Shown piece after piece: positions 43,038 to 49,997 of a DNA stretch of 49,997 nucleotides; the first letter of the stretch is position 1, and every line of letters starts with the position of its first letter. The notes below the pieces were generated by a model that made no database searches, was not told the origin of the DNA, and was given only the letters and a program-made list of their open reading frames with translations. Origin of the DNA: Planctomycetota bacterium (lineage in GTDB: Bacteria > Planctomycetota > Planctomycetia > Pirellulales > PNKZ01). The position numbers and the translations under genes were made by a program. The DNA lies in contig JAFEBQ010000028.1 of assembly GCA_018242585.1 (NCBI GenBank), forward strand, positions 1 through 49,997, in the 5' to 3' direction.

Positions 43038-43661
43038 TTACTTGCTGTCGAGCGTTTCTTCCATCAACCGCGCCACGGCGATTGAGTTTTCATCTCCCTG
43101 CGCTTGCAAGGCGACGATCACGCGCTCGCGCCGCTCGCGGGAATGGTTTTGATTGAGCTTCCACTTCCCTTCCAATCGCGTGATCGGAATGCGGAACGCC
43201 ACCACGCCGCGGGCCATCTGCTCGATGAACTCCGTCTCGCTGGCCGGCACTTGCCAAGGGCGCTCGTACGACCGTTCGTAAAATGCCACGTAGTCTCGCA
43301 CAATCTGCACTGTCTGTGCTGGGTCGTCGATCCGCTCGAACCGGCCGTACGCATGGACCGCGGCGTAATTCCAAGTCGGCACGACCCGCTCGGCCTGATA
43401 CCAGGCGGGCGAGATGTAGGCGTGGGGGCCCGAGAAGACCGCCAGCATCTCGGCGCCGTCAGCCCGCCAGTGAGGATTAGCCCGGGCCATGTGGCCGATC
43501 AGCGTGCCGTGCGGGCCGGCCGCGCGATCGAGCAATAGGGGCAGATGGCTGGCCATCAACCCTCCGTCGAGTTGTGAAGTCAACAGCCCAAAACTATGCT
43601 GCTCGATGAACGCGAACAGCTTGGCTTGGTCCGTCTCGGCAAAATGATCGGGGATGTACAT
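43038..43661 (-). CDS. PaiB-family FMN-binding protein
   Basis: 207 residues, full length for the family. MYIPDHFAETD at the start, LTSQLDGGLMASHLPLLLD, HMARANPHWR, SPAWYQ and VPTWNYAAVHAYG are PaiB hallmarks of the split-barrel flavin fold; the C-terminal EGKWKLNQNHS block is also conserved. In Bacillus PaiB is described as a negative transcriptional regulator, but a flavin-dependent or heme-handling role is equally possible. The region just upstream of the ATG is a heptamer array beginning 9 nt away, and no ribosome site is visible. Confidence 0.85.
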   Translation of the reverse strand: MYIPDHFAETDQAKLFAFIEQHSFGLLTSQLDGGLMASHLPLLLDRAAGPHGTLIGHMARANPHWRADGAEMLAVFSGPHAYISPAWYQAERVVPTWNYAAVHAYGRFERIDDPAQTVQIVRDYVAFYERSYERPWQVPASETEFIEQMARGVVAFRIPITRLEGKWKLNQNHSRERRERVIVALQAQGDENSIAVARLMEETLDSK

Positions 43662-43669
43662 GGCTGAAG

Positions 43670-43711
43670 AGCGATTAGCGGTTAGCGATTAGCGGTTAGC
43701 GATTAGCGATT
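43670..43711. repeat. Heptamer array (AGCGRTT)x6
   Basis: Six units in perfect phase: AGCGATT or AGCGGTT. Every unit junction creates TTAG, so the plus strand has a TAG every 7 nt and the minus strand a TAA or TAG-like triplet in the complementary word. It lies 8 nt upstream of the PaiB start. Confidence 0.88.
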
Positions 43712-43751
43712 AGACAAAAGCCGTAGACGAAGGCATTCTTATTCTCTCAAT

Positions 43752-43792
43752 CCTCTCCGTGCCAACCTCCGTGTCTCAGTGCCTCCGTGGCT
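43752..43792. repeat. CTCCGTG-type repeat, family J, copy 1
   Basis: CCTCTCCGTGCC, CCTCCGTGTCTC and CCTCCGTGGCT are repeats of a CTCCGTG word at irregular spacing. Inverse and direct relatives are at 44947-44984 and 45107-45147. It ends 6 nt before the GNAT start codon. Confidence 0.7.
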
Positions 43793-43798
43793 AGCTTT

Positions 43799-44320
43799 AT
43801 GCCAACCATCTTACAAACTCCCCGGCTGCGGTTGCGCGAGATGACGCCTGACGATCTCGACTTTCTGGCCACCATGCTGGCCGACGCCGAGGTGATGCGC
43901 TGGTATCCCAAGCAGCTCGACCGGATCGAGTCGCTCGCCTGGCTCGACCGGCAATTACTTCGCTACCAGCGCGACGGCTATGGCATTTGGCTGGCCGAGC
44001 GGCGCAACGACGGCACGCCGATCGGACAGATTGGCCCGGTGCAACAGTCGGCCACCGGAACCAATGAGGCAGGCATCACCTATTTGGTTCACCGCCCCTA
44101 TTGGCGACAAGGCTACGCCACCGAAGGAGCCGCGGCGGTGCGCGATTACATCTGGAATACGATCGGCCAGCGGCGAGCGATCACGTTGATTCGCCCCGAG
44201 AATGTCCCGTCGCAAGGCGTGGCTCGCAAGCTGGGCATGACCCGAGCCGAAGGCGTCTACCAACTGGCCAACTTCGATCATTGGCTGTTTGTGGCGGAGC
44301 AGGAAACGGTTAGCAATTAG
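43799..44320 (+). CDS. GNAT N-acetyltransferase (RimJ/RimL type)
   Basis: 173 residues. LQTPRLRLREMTPDDLDFL opens the fold; GIWLAERRNDGTPIGQIG, EAGITYLVHRPYWRQGYATEG (acetyl-CoA pyrophosphate loop RQGYATE) and ENVPSQGVARKLGM complete it. The target, protein N-terminus or small molecule, is unknown. ATG 43799 follows a family J repeat with no ribosome site. The stop TAG (44318-44320) is formed inside a heptamer array, so the last residues (ETVSN) are likely repeat-encoded. It is not a paralogue of the remnant at 8666 in any obvious way. Confidence 0.85.
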   Translation: MPTILQTPRLRLREMTPDDLDFLATMLADAEVMRWYPKQLDRIESLAWLDRQLLRYQRDGYGIWLAERRNDGTPIGQIGPVQQSATGTNEAGITYLVHRPYWRQGYATEGAAAVRDYIWNTIGQRRAITLIRPENVPSQGVARKLGMTRAEGVYQLANFDHWLFVAEQETVSN

Positions 44321-44325
44321 CGATT
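44305..44325. repeat. Heptamer array providing the GNAT stop codon
   Basis: Units AACGGTT, AGCAATT, AGCGATT. The stop TAG is formed by the junction of units two and three. The inverse array is at 44368-44395. Confidence 0.8.
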
Positions 44326-44367
44326 AGACCGGATGAATCACGACCACGCGTCCGGCGAATGTCCTAT

Positions 44368-44395
44368 CTAATCGCTAGCCGCTAATTGCTAATCG
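44368..44395. repeat. Heptamer array (CTAATCG)x4, inverse partner
   Basis: Units CTAATCG, CTAGCCG, CTAATTG, CTAATCG. Complement of 44305-44325; the two lie between the convergent GNAT and STAS genes, 8 nt from the STAS stop. Confidence 0.85.
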
Positions 44396-44403
44396 TTTCC
44401 GTT

Positions 44404-44769
44404 TCAAGCCTCGGCTTGAAAGGAAGTTATCGCGGCCGCTTCGTCTTCGCAGATGTCGAACAGCTTGTTCAGCTTGGTGATCGCGAAGACTTCAAATATC
44501 TCAGGGCGGATGTTGCTCAGGCGGAGCTTGCCCCCGTGGGCCTTCACCTTCTTGTCCAAGGTGATCAGCTTGCCCAGCGCGGCACTCGACAGGAAGTCAA
44601 CCTGCGAGAAGTTCAACAGCAGCTTCTGCCGCTGATCTTCTTCGACCAGTTGGAACAGTTCTTGTCCCATCTCCTGGATGTTGGCATCGTCGAGAATCTT
44701 GCGGTCCACGAACCGCACGACCGTCACGTCGCCCACTTCGGCTACTTCCAAACGACGATGAACCCCCAT
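44404..44769 (-). CDS. STAS-domain anti-sigma factor antagonist
   Basis: 121 residues, single STAS domain. VTVVRFVDRKILDDAN, KLLLNFSQVDFLSSAALGKL and HGGKLRLSNIRPEIFEVF are the family blocks; S62 fits the site phosphorylated by an anti-sigma kinase in SpoIIAA/RsbV relatives. Unphosphorylated it would bind the kinase and free a sigma factor. No partner kinase is adjacent. ATG 44769 has GGGAG upstream. Confidence 0.88.
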   Translation of the reverse strand: MGVHRRLEVAEVGDVTVVRFVDRKILDDANIQEMGQELFQLVEEDQRQKLLLNFSQVDFLSSAALGKLITLDKKVKAHGGKLRLSNIRPEIFEVFAITKLNKLFDICEDEAAAITSFQAEA

Positions 44770-44879
44770 GCGGCCACTCCCGTGAACGATTACCCAACCC
44801 GAAAACGATGACCCAGTGGTGATGCTGCTCGAGTCCGGAACGAGCGTTCCCGCTGAAACAGCCTGGGCTCTGAGTTTAC

Positions 44880-44908
44880 GTTGTAGTCTCCACGCTTGGA
44901 CCGGTCAA
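44880..44908 (-). promoter_or_regulatory. Candidate promoter of the STAS gene
   Basis: On the minus strand TTGACC (44908-44903) and TACAAC (44885-44880) are 17 nt apart. The start would be near 44873, leaving a leader of about 100 nt. Confidence 0.45.
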
Positions 44909-44946
44909 GAAACGCGACAAAGTGCGGCAATTCGCGTGTGTTTTAT

Positions 44947-45147
44947 GCCACCGAGACACGGAGTCGCGGAGGTTCTCACGGAGAAATCGCTGGTCGCGTG
45001 CAAAAGACGCCGAGGTCCAATTCCCGATGACCACGGCTCAATGAACCAGATAACTTTGCCACTTACCTTGAACTTCGGCCAGCGGTACTTGGTCCTTTCC
45101 TGGTCCGCTCCGTGCCCTTCTCGGTGCCCCCCCGTGTCTCCGTGGCT
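44947..45147. repeat. Inverted pair of family J repeats
   Basis: The left part (44947-44984) has ACCGAGACACGGAG, CGCGGAGG and TCACGGAG; the right part (45107-45147) has GCTCCGTGCC, TCTCGGTGCC and CGTGTCTCCGTGGC, its inverse. They lie in the 395-bp gap between the STAS gene start and the PBP2 stop; the stretch between them shows no gene. Confidence 0.65.
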
Positions 45148-45164
45148 AATCCTCGGAGCTGAAC

Positions 45165-47390
45165 TCACCGGCTCGCCGCGGTACGGACGCCACCATCGCC
45201 GCGGCCGAAGTAGCCCAGCCGGTCCATTCGCTGCACCAGCTTCTTGACCACTGGGCCGGCCACCTCGGCCGCCCCGCCGCCGTGTTCGAGCACGACCACC
45301 AGCGCCACCCGCGGGCGCTCGGCCGGCGCATAGCCCGCGAACCAGGCATGATCGGCCCGGCCGCCACCGGTCTCGGCCGTGCCGGTCTTGCCGGCAATCG
45401 ACACTTCGTCGAAATAGACCGTCCGGTGGGCCGTCCCATCGGGGTCGGCGACCACGCGCTGCAGCCCGCGCCGCACCTCGGCCAGCATGGCCGGCGACAA
45501 GCGCTCGATCGGCTCGCCAGCGCCAACGGCCGCGTCCAATGCCGCGCTCGCCGCCAGTTCGGCATCACTCGCGCCACCAGGATCAAGCGACGTGGGCGTA
45601 ATGCCGCGCAGCAAGTGCGGCCGCACACGTCGCCCCCCGTTGGCCACGGCCGCCACCAACGTAGCCATCTGCAGCGGCGTGGCGGTCAGCGTCCCCTGCC
45701 CGATCGCGACGGCCTGGGCCATGGCGCGCTCTTCGCCTCGACGCAATTTTGGTTGACCATTATCGGCCACGACGCTCGGCACATTCCCGGCCACTTCGCC
45801 GGGCAAGTCGATGCCGGTCACCGAGCCCAGCCCCATCCGCCGCGCCCAACCGGCCAGCGGGTCGAGACCAATCTCAGCCGCGTGATGAAAGAAATAGACG
45901 TTGCAACTTTGAGCCAATGCGTCGCTCAGGGTCGTCGGCCCGTGACCGATCCCTTGCCGACGGAACAACTGGCACCGCAAGCGATCCGGCTGCTCCCAAT
46001 AGCCCTGGCAGTCAAACGGCATGTGTGGGCGAAAGTCGGGCTGATCCAACAGCGCGAGCGCCGATACCACCTTGAACGTCGAGCCCGGCGCAATCGCCAT
46101 CTTGATCGTCCGGTCCACCAGCGGCTTGCGTCCGTCGCTGTTGGCGGCCGCCAGCGCGTCGGCATCGGCCACGGCGAACCGCTCGGCATCGAAGCGCGGC
46201 CCCGACGCCAAGCACAACACCCGGCCGGTCTGCACATCGAGCGCGACGATCGCGCCGCCGGTCGGCGCCCTGCCAGTGCCGTCATCCCCGTGCGCGCGGC
46301 GCCCCAACGCTTCGTCCAACAGCGCCTCGGCCGAGCGCTGTAGCGCCACGTCGAACGAGACCGTCAGATCGCGCCCGGGCACGGCGTCGCGTCGCACTTC
46401 GCGCGCGACCAGGCGGCCGTTCCGCTCGCTGGTCTCGACGATCAGCGCCGGCGTGCCGCCGAGCAGCGGCTCGTAATGTCGTTCCAGGCCCATCTGCCCG
46501 CGCGGCTTGGCCTCGGCGGCACGTTCGGCCGTGATCGGCATGGCGCGCGTGGCGTAGCCCAAGGCGTGGGCGGCCAGCGAACCGTGCGGATAGCGCCGCT
46601 CGACCCGAGTGACCAATCGCACGCCGCGAAACACGTCGGGCTGCTCTTCGATCGCGGCCACTCCTTCTAGTGGCAGCCGCTCGATGACCAGGTGATAGTC
46701 GGTCTCTTCGGCCACGACCAACGGTTCGTCGGGATCGTACGTCTCGGCCGGTTGCAACCAGCCCAGGGCCGCATAAGCCGCCTGCTGCCACCAGGGCAAC
46801 TCGGCAATCGCTTGCGCCGTCGCCTGCTGGGTGGCGTGTTTCAGCTCGCGGCGGCGGCGGACATCGGCGGCGATCAACTCGACGCGACGTTGCACCTGTC
46901 GATAGCGAGCGTCAATCTCGGCTGGTTCCGTGTCGGCCAGCAGGGAGAGTTGCTGACGCAGGGCGCCGCGGGCCTGCAATACTTCGTCTTGCGCCTGGGC
47001 ACGTCGGGTGGGATCGCGCGCCTCGCGGCGCGACAGCCGGGCTAGCGCTTGCCGCCACAGCCAGGTGGCGTTGACCGGCTCTTCGAGCCAGCGGTAATGA
47101 ACCGCCAGCCCGGTGTTCACTTCGTCATAGGCCAGCACCGTCCCGTCAGCGGCGAGAATCCGCCCGCGCAAGGCCGGTTCGAGCGTGAATCGTTCCAGCG
47201 GTTTCGCGGCTTCGGCCCGTTGCTGGTCGCCGTAACTCACCTCAAGCGACACCACGCGGGCCAGAACCGCGCCGCACAACAGCGCGAACAGCCAGAAGCC
47301 CCAGCGCAACCGTCCCGCCGCCACGAATGGATCGTGCAGCGCGCGGTCGGCGGTGCTGCTGGACCATCGGTTGCTTGACATGTCGCGCAT
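45165..47390 (-). CDS. mrdA: Penicillin-binding protein 2, elongasome transpeptidase
   Basis: 741 residues, last gene of the shape operon. One N-terminal helix (about 22-44) is followed by the PBP dimerisation domain with long helical insertions (LARLSRREARDPTRRAQA and the region after it), then a transpeptidase domain with nucleophile S437 in GSTFK, S495-x-N497 (SCN) and K668-T-G. It cross-links peptidoglycan during cell elongation with MreBCD. The start is taken as ATG 47390 (20 nt from the mreD stop); ATG 47381 is possible and the upstream extension into mreD is not supported. Its presence implies that this planctomycete makes a cross-linked wall. Confidence 0.9.
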   Translation of the reverse strand: MRDMSSNRWSSSTADRALHDPFVAAGRLRWGFWLFALLCGAVLARVVSLEVSYGDQQRAEAAKPLERFTLEPALRGRILAADGTVLAYDEVNTGLAVHYRWLEEPVNATWLWRQALARLSRREARDPTRRAQAQDEVLQARGALRQQLSLLADTEPAEIDARYRQVQRRVELIAADVRRRRELKHATQQATAQAIAELPWWQQAAYAALGWLQPAETYDPDEPLVVAEETDYHLVIERLPLEGVAAIEEQPDVFRGVRLVTRVERRYPHGSLAAHALGYATRAMPITAERAAEAKPRGQMGLERHYEPLLGGTPALIVETSERNGRLVAREVRRDAVPGRDLTVSFDVALQRSAEALLDEALGRRAHGDDGTGRAPTGGAIVALDVQTGRVLCLASGPRFDAERFAVADADALAAANSDGRKPLVDRTIKMAIAPGSTFKVVSALALLDQPDFRPHMPFDCQGYWEQPDRLRCQLFRRQGIGHGPTTLSDALAQSCNVYFFHHAAEIGLDPLAGWARRMGLGSVTGIDLPGEVAGNVPSVVADNGQPKLRRGEERAMAQAVAIGQGTLTATPLQMATLVAAVANGGRRVRPHLLRGITPTSLDPGGASDAELAASAALDAAVGAGEPIERLSPAMLAEVRRGLQRVVADPDGTAHRTVYFDEVSIAGKTGTAETGGGRADHAWFAGYAPAERPRVALVVVLEHGGGAAEVAGPVVKKLVQRMDRLGYFGRGDGGVRTAASR

Positions 47391-47409
47391 GGTTGCGACC
47401 CGCGATGGA

Positions 47410-47907
47410 TTAGAAGGCGGCGCTACGTCGCCAGTTACGGCCGAACAGACTGCGCAATGCCGGCACACACGCCAAGGCCAGCGCCGCCGTGACCAGCGCC
47501 ATCGACACGCCCGGCAAGAACCAGCCACCGGTCGCCATGCCGTCAGCCAGGGCCAGCCGCTCGCGCAGCACGGCCAGCAGCACCATCACCAGCGCGGCTC
47601 CCAATGTGGCGATAATTCGGCGCGGCCAATCGTCCGTGGCGGCCGGCCCGCGCAAGCGCACGAGCACCATCGCCACCGTGACGGCCAACGCCACACCGAA
47701 ACCCAAGCGCCCCGAGCCGTTCAAATCGCTGAGCAGCCCCAACATGGCCGCGCCCCAGGTGGTCAACCGCGCCGGCGCTACCAGGCACCAGGCCAACACC
47801 AGCGCGGCCAAGGTATCGGGCACAGCCGCGGCGGGGAGCAACCCAGTGAGCACGGTTTCGAGCGCCAACGCGCCGTAGGCGATCAGTAGCAACACAAAGC
47901 AGGTCAT
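47410..47907 (-). CDS. mreD: Rod shape-determining membrane protein MreD
   Basis: 165 residues with five hydrophobic helices, the normal size of MreD. The sequence is poorly conserved, as usual, but position between mreC and mrdA supports the call. The internal WGAAMLGLLSDLNGSGRLG segment matches the family's G-L-x-x-D motif. Its start overlaps the mreC stop by 4 nt (ATGA). Confidence 0.85.
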   Translation of the reverse strand: MTCFVLLLIAYGALALETVLTGLLPAAAVPDTLAALVLAWCLVAPARLTTWGAAMLGLLSDLNGSGRLGFGVALAVTVAMVLVRLRGPAATDDWPRRIIATLGAALVMVLLAVLRERLALADGMATGGWFLPGVSMALVTAALALACVPALRSLFGRNWRRSAAF

Positions 47908-48902
47908 CGGCGGAGCACTCCTGATTCGGGAGCAACGATCGGTTTGCGGTCAGCGGTCTGCGGTGCCGCGTCGGCCTCCTTGTCGCGCGCCACGCGGGCC
48001 GGATTCAAATCGGCGCACAACACCTCGACGCGCGGCGAATCGCTGGCGGCTGGTTCCATCCACAAGTCCCAGTGCCGCGCGCCGGGCTCGCGATCGACCC
48101 GGGCGATGCGACCATAGCGCAGCGGCACCTCGACCAGCCCTTCCCAGCCCGCGGCCAGGACCTCGTCGCCGACTTCGACCGACTCGGTCAGCGGCACCAT
48201 GCGGATGTGACATTGCTGGCCGCCGGTTCCTTCGAGCAGCGCTCGCGGACCTGGGCGAAGCTGATCGTCAACGCGGCGCGCCAGCTGAACCAGGTCGCGA
48301 TAGCCCAGATGCGTGGGCCGCCGGATGGTGGCGGTCTGCGACTCGACTTGAATCACCTTGCCCCAGACGGCCCGCCCGGCCAACGCCAGTTGCCCCGCGC
48401 GCACGCCGTCGGCGTGGCCACGGTCGATTACGGCCTGGGCCGCGGTATCGAGTACCAGCGCGTCGAGCGGCACGTCGGACGCGCCGTCGAGCAGAATCAA
48501 CTGTTCACTGGCGGCCAGTCGTCGCGTCCGTGGGCCGAACAATCGCGCGCTGACCAGTCGCGGCGTCAACAAGGGCAAGTCATCACTCGCCGCGGCTTGC
48601 CCCCCGCGCGCGGCGGCCAGGGCCAGTTCAAGCTCGGCTTGGCGACGTTCCAAGCGGGCAAACTGATCGGCCGAGGTTGGCGACGCGCCGGCCGCAGCCG
48701 AAGTGGTCGAGGTGGCGCCGGTCCCGACGATCGAACTGACGGCGTGCAGCGGCCGGCCAAGCTGATCGACCAGTTGGCGATGAGCCAATTGCCAGCGGGC
48801 GACAAAGCTCCGCGGCAACAACATCAACAGCGCCGCCACGACCAGACAGACGATCAGCGTCCGCCAGGTGGGGGCGCGGCGGGTGCGATTAGAGCTCGTC
48901 AT
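47904..48902 (-). CDS. mreC: Rod shape-determining protein MreC
   Basis: 332 residues. A membrane helix (14-30) is followed by a coiled coil (about 82-105, QFARLERRQAELELALAAA) and a two-barrel periplasmic domain (ESVEVGDEVLAAGWEGLVE near the C-terminal half). It links MreB to PBP2. The gene overlaps mreB at its start by 14 nt and mreD at its end by 4 nt. The final 40 residues are a hydrophilic tail not typical of MreC. Confidence 0.88.
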   Translation of the reverse strand: MTSSNRTRRAPTWRTLIVCLVVAALLMLLPRSFVARWQLAHRQLVDQLGRPLHAVSSIVGTGATSTTSAAAGASPTSADQFARLERRQAELELALAAARGGQAAASDDLPLLTPRLVSARLFGPRTRRLAASEQLILLDGASDVPLDALVLDTAAQAVIDRGHADGVRAGQLALAGRAVWGKVIQVESQTATIRRPTHLGYRDLVQLARRVDDQLRPGPRALLEGTGGQQCHIRMVPLTESVEVGDEVLAAGWEGLVEVPLRYGRIARVDREPGARHWDLWMEPAASDSPRVEVLCADLNPARVARDKEADAAPQTADRKPIVAPESGVLRR

Positions 48903-49938
48903 CGCTCGACTCCAACGACGGGCGATAGCGATCGAGCTGTTCCAGGCAGATCAGCGTGCCGCGAGCCACGGCGGTCAGCGCCTCGGGGGCCACGCGCGCC
49001 GGCAGCCCGGTCTCGGCCGTGATCAATCGATCGAGTCCCCTCAGCAACGACCCTCCTCCGGCCAGCACCATCCCCTGGTCGACCAGATCGCTGACCAGAT
49101 CGGGGGTGCAGCCTTCGAGCGTCCGCTTGATGGAATCGATAATTCGAGTCAACGGTTCGACCAGGGCCTCGCGCACCTGACTGCTGGTGACGGTGATCCG
49201 CCGCGGCAAGCCCGAGACCACGTCAACGCCGTTGGCGTCCTGAGTCAGTTCGGCGTCTTTTGGGCTGGCGCTGCCGATCTCGATCCGCAAGCGCTCGGCC
49301 GTTGGCGCGCTGACCCGCAGGTTCCGCGTGCGGCGCAAGTATTCGACCAGCGCCTGGTCCATCAGATCGCCGCCGACGCGAACCGATTGCGAGGCGATGA
49401 TCTCCGACATGCTCAGCACCGCGGTTTCGGTGGTGCCGCCGCCGACGTCGCAAATCATGCTGGCCACGGGCTCGTGAATGGGCAGTCCGACGCCGATGGC
49501 GGCGGCCTTGGCCTCGGGCATCAGAAAGACCTGGCGCGCGCCGGCCCTTAGGGCGCTGTGATAGAGGGCGCGCTTCTCGACGGGGGTGATGCAGCCCGGC
49601 GCGCCGATCAACGCTCGCGAGCGCATCGTCCAGCGGCTGCGTTGCGACTTGCGGAGGAAATAGCGGAGCATGACCTCGCACAGGTCGAAGTCGGTGATCA
49701 CCCCTTCGCGCAAGGGGCGGACGACGTGAATGCCGCCGGGAGCGCGGCCGATCATCTGGCGGGCCAGGTGCCCGACGGCGCAACCTTCGGCGACGACGCG
49801 GCGCGAACCTTCGGCGACGGCCACGACCGACGGTTCGTTGACGACGATCCCTTCGCCGGCCACGCTGATCAGCGTGTTGGCGGTACCCAGGTCGATCGCC
49901 AGGTCGGAACCCAGCAGTTCACGGAAACGATGGAGCAT
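48889..49938 (-). CDS. mreB: Actin-like rod shape protein MreB
   Basis: 349 residues. The actin-type phosphate loops IDLGTANT (15-22) and CDVGGGTTE are present, and MVLAGGGSLLRGLD (adenosine motif) near the C-terminus. Some usual MreB blocks are altered: GGIHVVRPLREGVITDFD for the normal RPMKDGVIADF, and the C-terminus ends in an acidic SLESSDDEL. It would polymerise under the membrane and guide the elongasome. It is the first gene of mreBCD-mrdA, following a near-consensus promoter. Confidence 0.92.
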   Translation of the reverse strand: MLHRFRELLGSDLAIDLGTANTLISVAGEGIVVNEPSVVAVAEGSRRVVAEGCAVGHLARQMIGRAPGGIHVVRPLREGVITDFDLCEVMLRYFLRKSQRSRWTMRSRALIGAPGCITPVEKRALYHSALRAGARQVFLMPEAKAAAIGVGLPIHEPVASMICDVGGGTTETAVLSMSEIIASQSVRVGGDLMDQALVEYLRRTRNLRVSAPTAERLRIEIGSASPKDAELTQDANGVDVVSGLPRRITVTSSQVREALVEPLTRIIDSIKRTLEGCTPDLVSDLVDQGMVLAGGGSLLRGLDRLITAETGLPARVAPEALTAVARGTLICLEQLDRYRPSLESSDDEL

Positions 49939-49958
49939 CCTTGCTCGTCCGCGCGCGA

Positions 49959-49988
49959 ATTAGAAAAGGTTAGCTAGTGCTCTGTCAA
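49959..49988 (-). promoter_or_regulatory. Promoter of the mreBCD-mrdA operon
   Basis: On the minus strand a perfect -35 TTGACA (49988-49983) and -10 TCTAAT (49964-49959, one mismatch) are spaced by 18 nt. The start would be near 49952, about 14 nt before ATG 49938. Confidence 0.65.
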
Positions 49989-49997
49989 ACTAAGATT

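Noticed and set aside
32167..44395. Heptamer arrays as a CRISPR array
   Set aside because: Units are 7 nt without spacers, and no cas gene is present.
47391..47528. PBP2 start at 47528
   Set aside because: It would overlap most of the mreD 3' end and adds Trp/Arg/Cys-rich residues unlike any PBP2.

Overview
This window looks like a chromosome segment from a planctomycete, probably of the Pirellulales. The GC content is high. Several gene families are planctomycete hallmarks: a DUF1501 protein with a twin-arginine leader, a ThuA plus PVC-type heme-binding dehydrogenase of 1253 residues, a PQQ-dehydrogenase/multi-heme fusion, a Pkn2-like kinase with a leucine-rich tail, many secreted proteins of unknown role, and a CPXCG small zinc protein. 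The assignment is inferred from gene content only.

Layout. At 1-47 lies the 3' part of a tRNA-Val(GAC), followed by a terminator. Directly beyond, on the minus strand (4966 to 168), is a three-gene restriction-modification-like operon. It encodes a small SAM-binding methylase-like protein, an Eco57I-type adenine methylase, and a GIY-YIG (T5orf172)/SF2 helicase protein. Next come a large hybrid histidine kinase with two receiver domains (5614-8679) and, touching its stop codon, an unannotated remnant of a GNAT acetyltransferase. From 9129 to 15526 the minus strand holds a Gfo/Idh/MocA oxidoreductase, a membrane protein with two STN-like repeats, a DUF1501 protein and a C45-type autoproteolytic acyltransferase. 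On the plus strand a DUF5009/HGSNAT-type membrane acyltransferase and a secreted beta-helix protein form an operon (15874-19827), followed by a sulfite-oxidase-like molybdoenzyme. A higBA toxin-antitoxin pair (22210-21435) has a well-formed promoter embedded in a palindrome. Then come a tandem-duplicated secreted esterase, a membrane protein, a MurA-type enzyme, the PQQ/heme fusion, a TauE/SafE-lipoprotein operon, a lipoprotein lipase, the Ser/Thr kinase, the PVC-type cytochrome, PaiB-like and GNAT proteins, and a STAS anti-sigma antagonist. The window ends in a compact cell-shape operon, mreB-mreC-mreD-mrdA (49938 to 45165), under a near-consensus promoter.

The most unusual layer is between the genes. 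Nearly every intergenic region holds palindromic repeats of at least a dozen families. One family recurs four times as a 72-74 bp hairpin. Between 32.1 and 44.4 kb there are about fourteen short arrays built of 7-nt units with five different core words. They are often paired as inverted arrays around gene ends. They resemble the heptameric STRR repeats known from filamentous cyanobacteria. Because 7 is coprime to 3 and every core word carries a stop triplet on at least one strand, an array of three or more units closes all three reading frames. Two genes actually take their stop codon from an array. This is the best candidate for an under-described system here; the split methylase/GIY-YIG helicase operon is the second.
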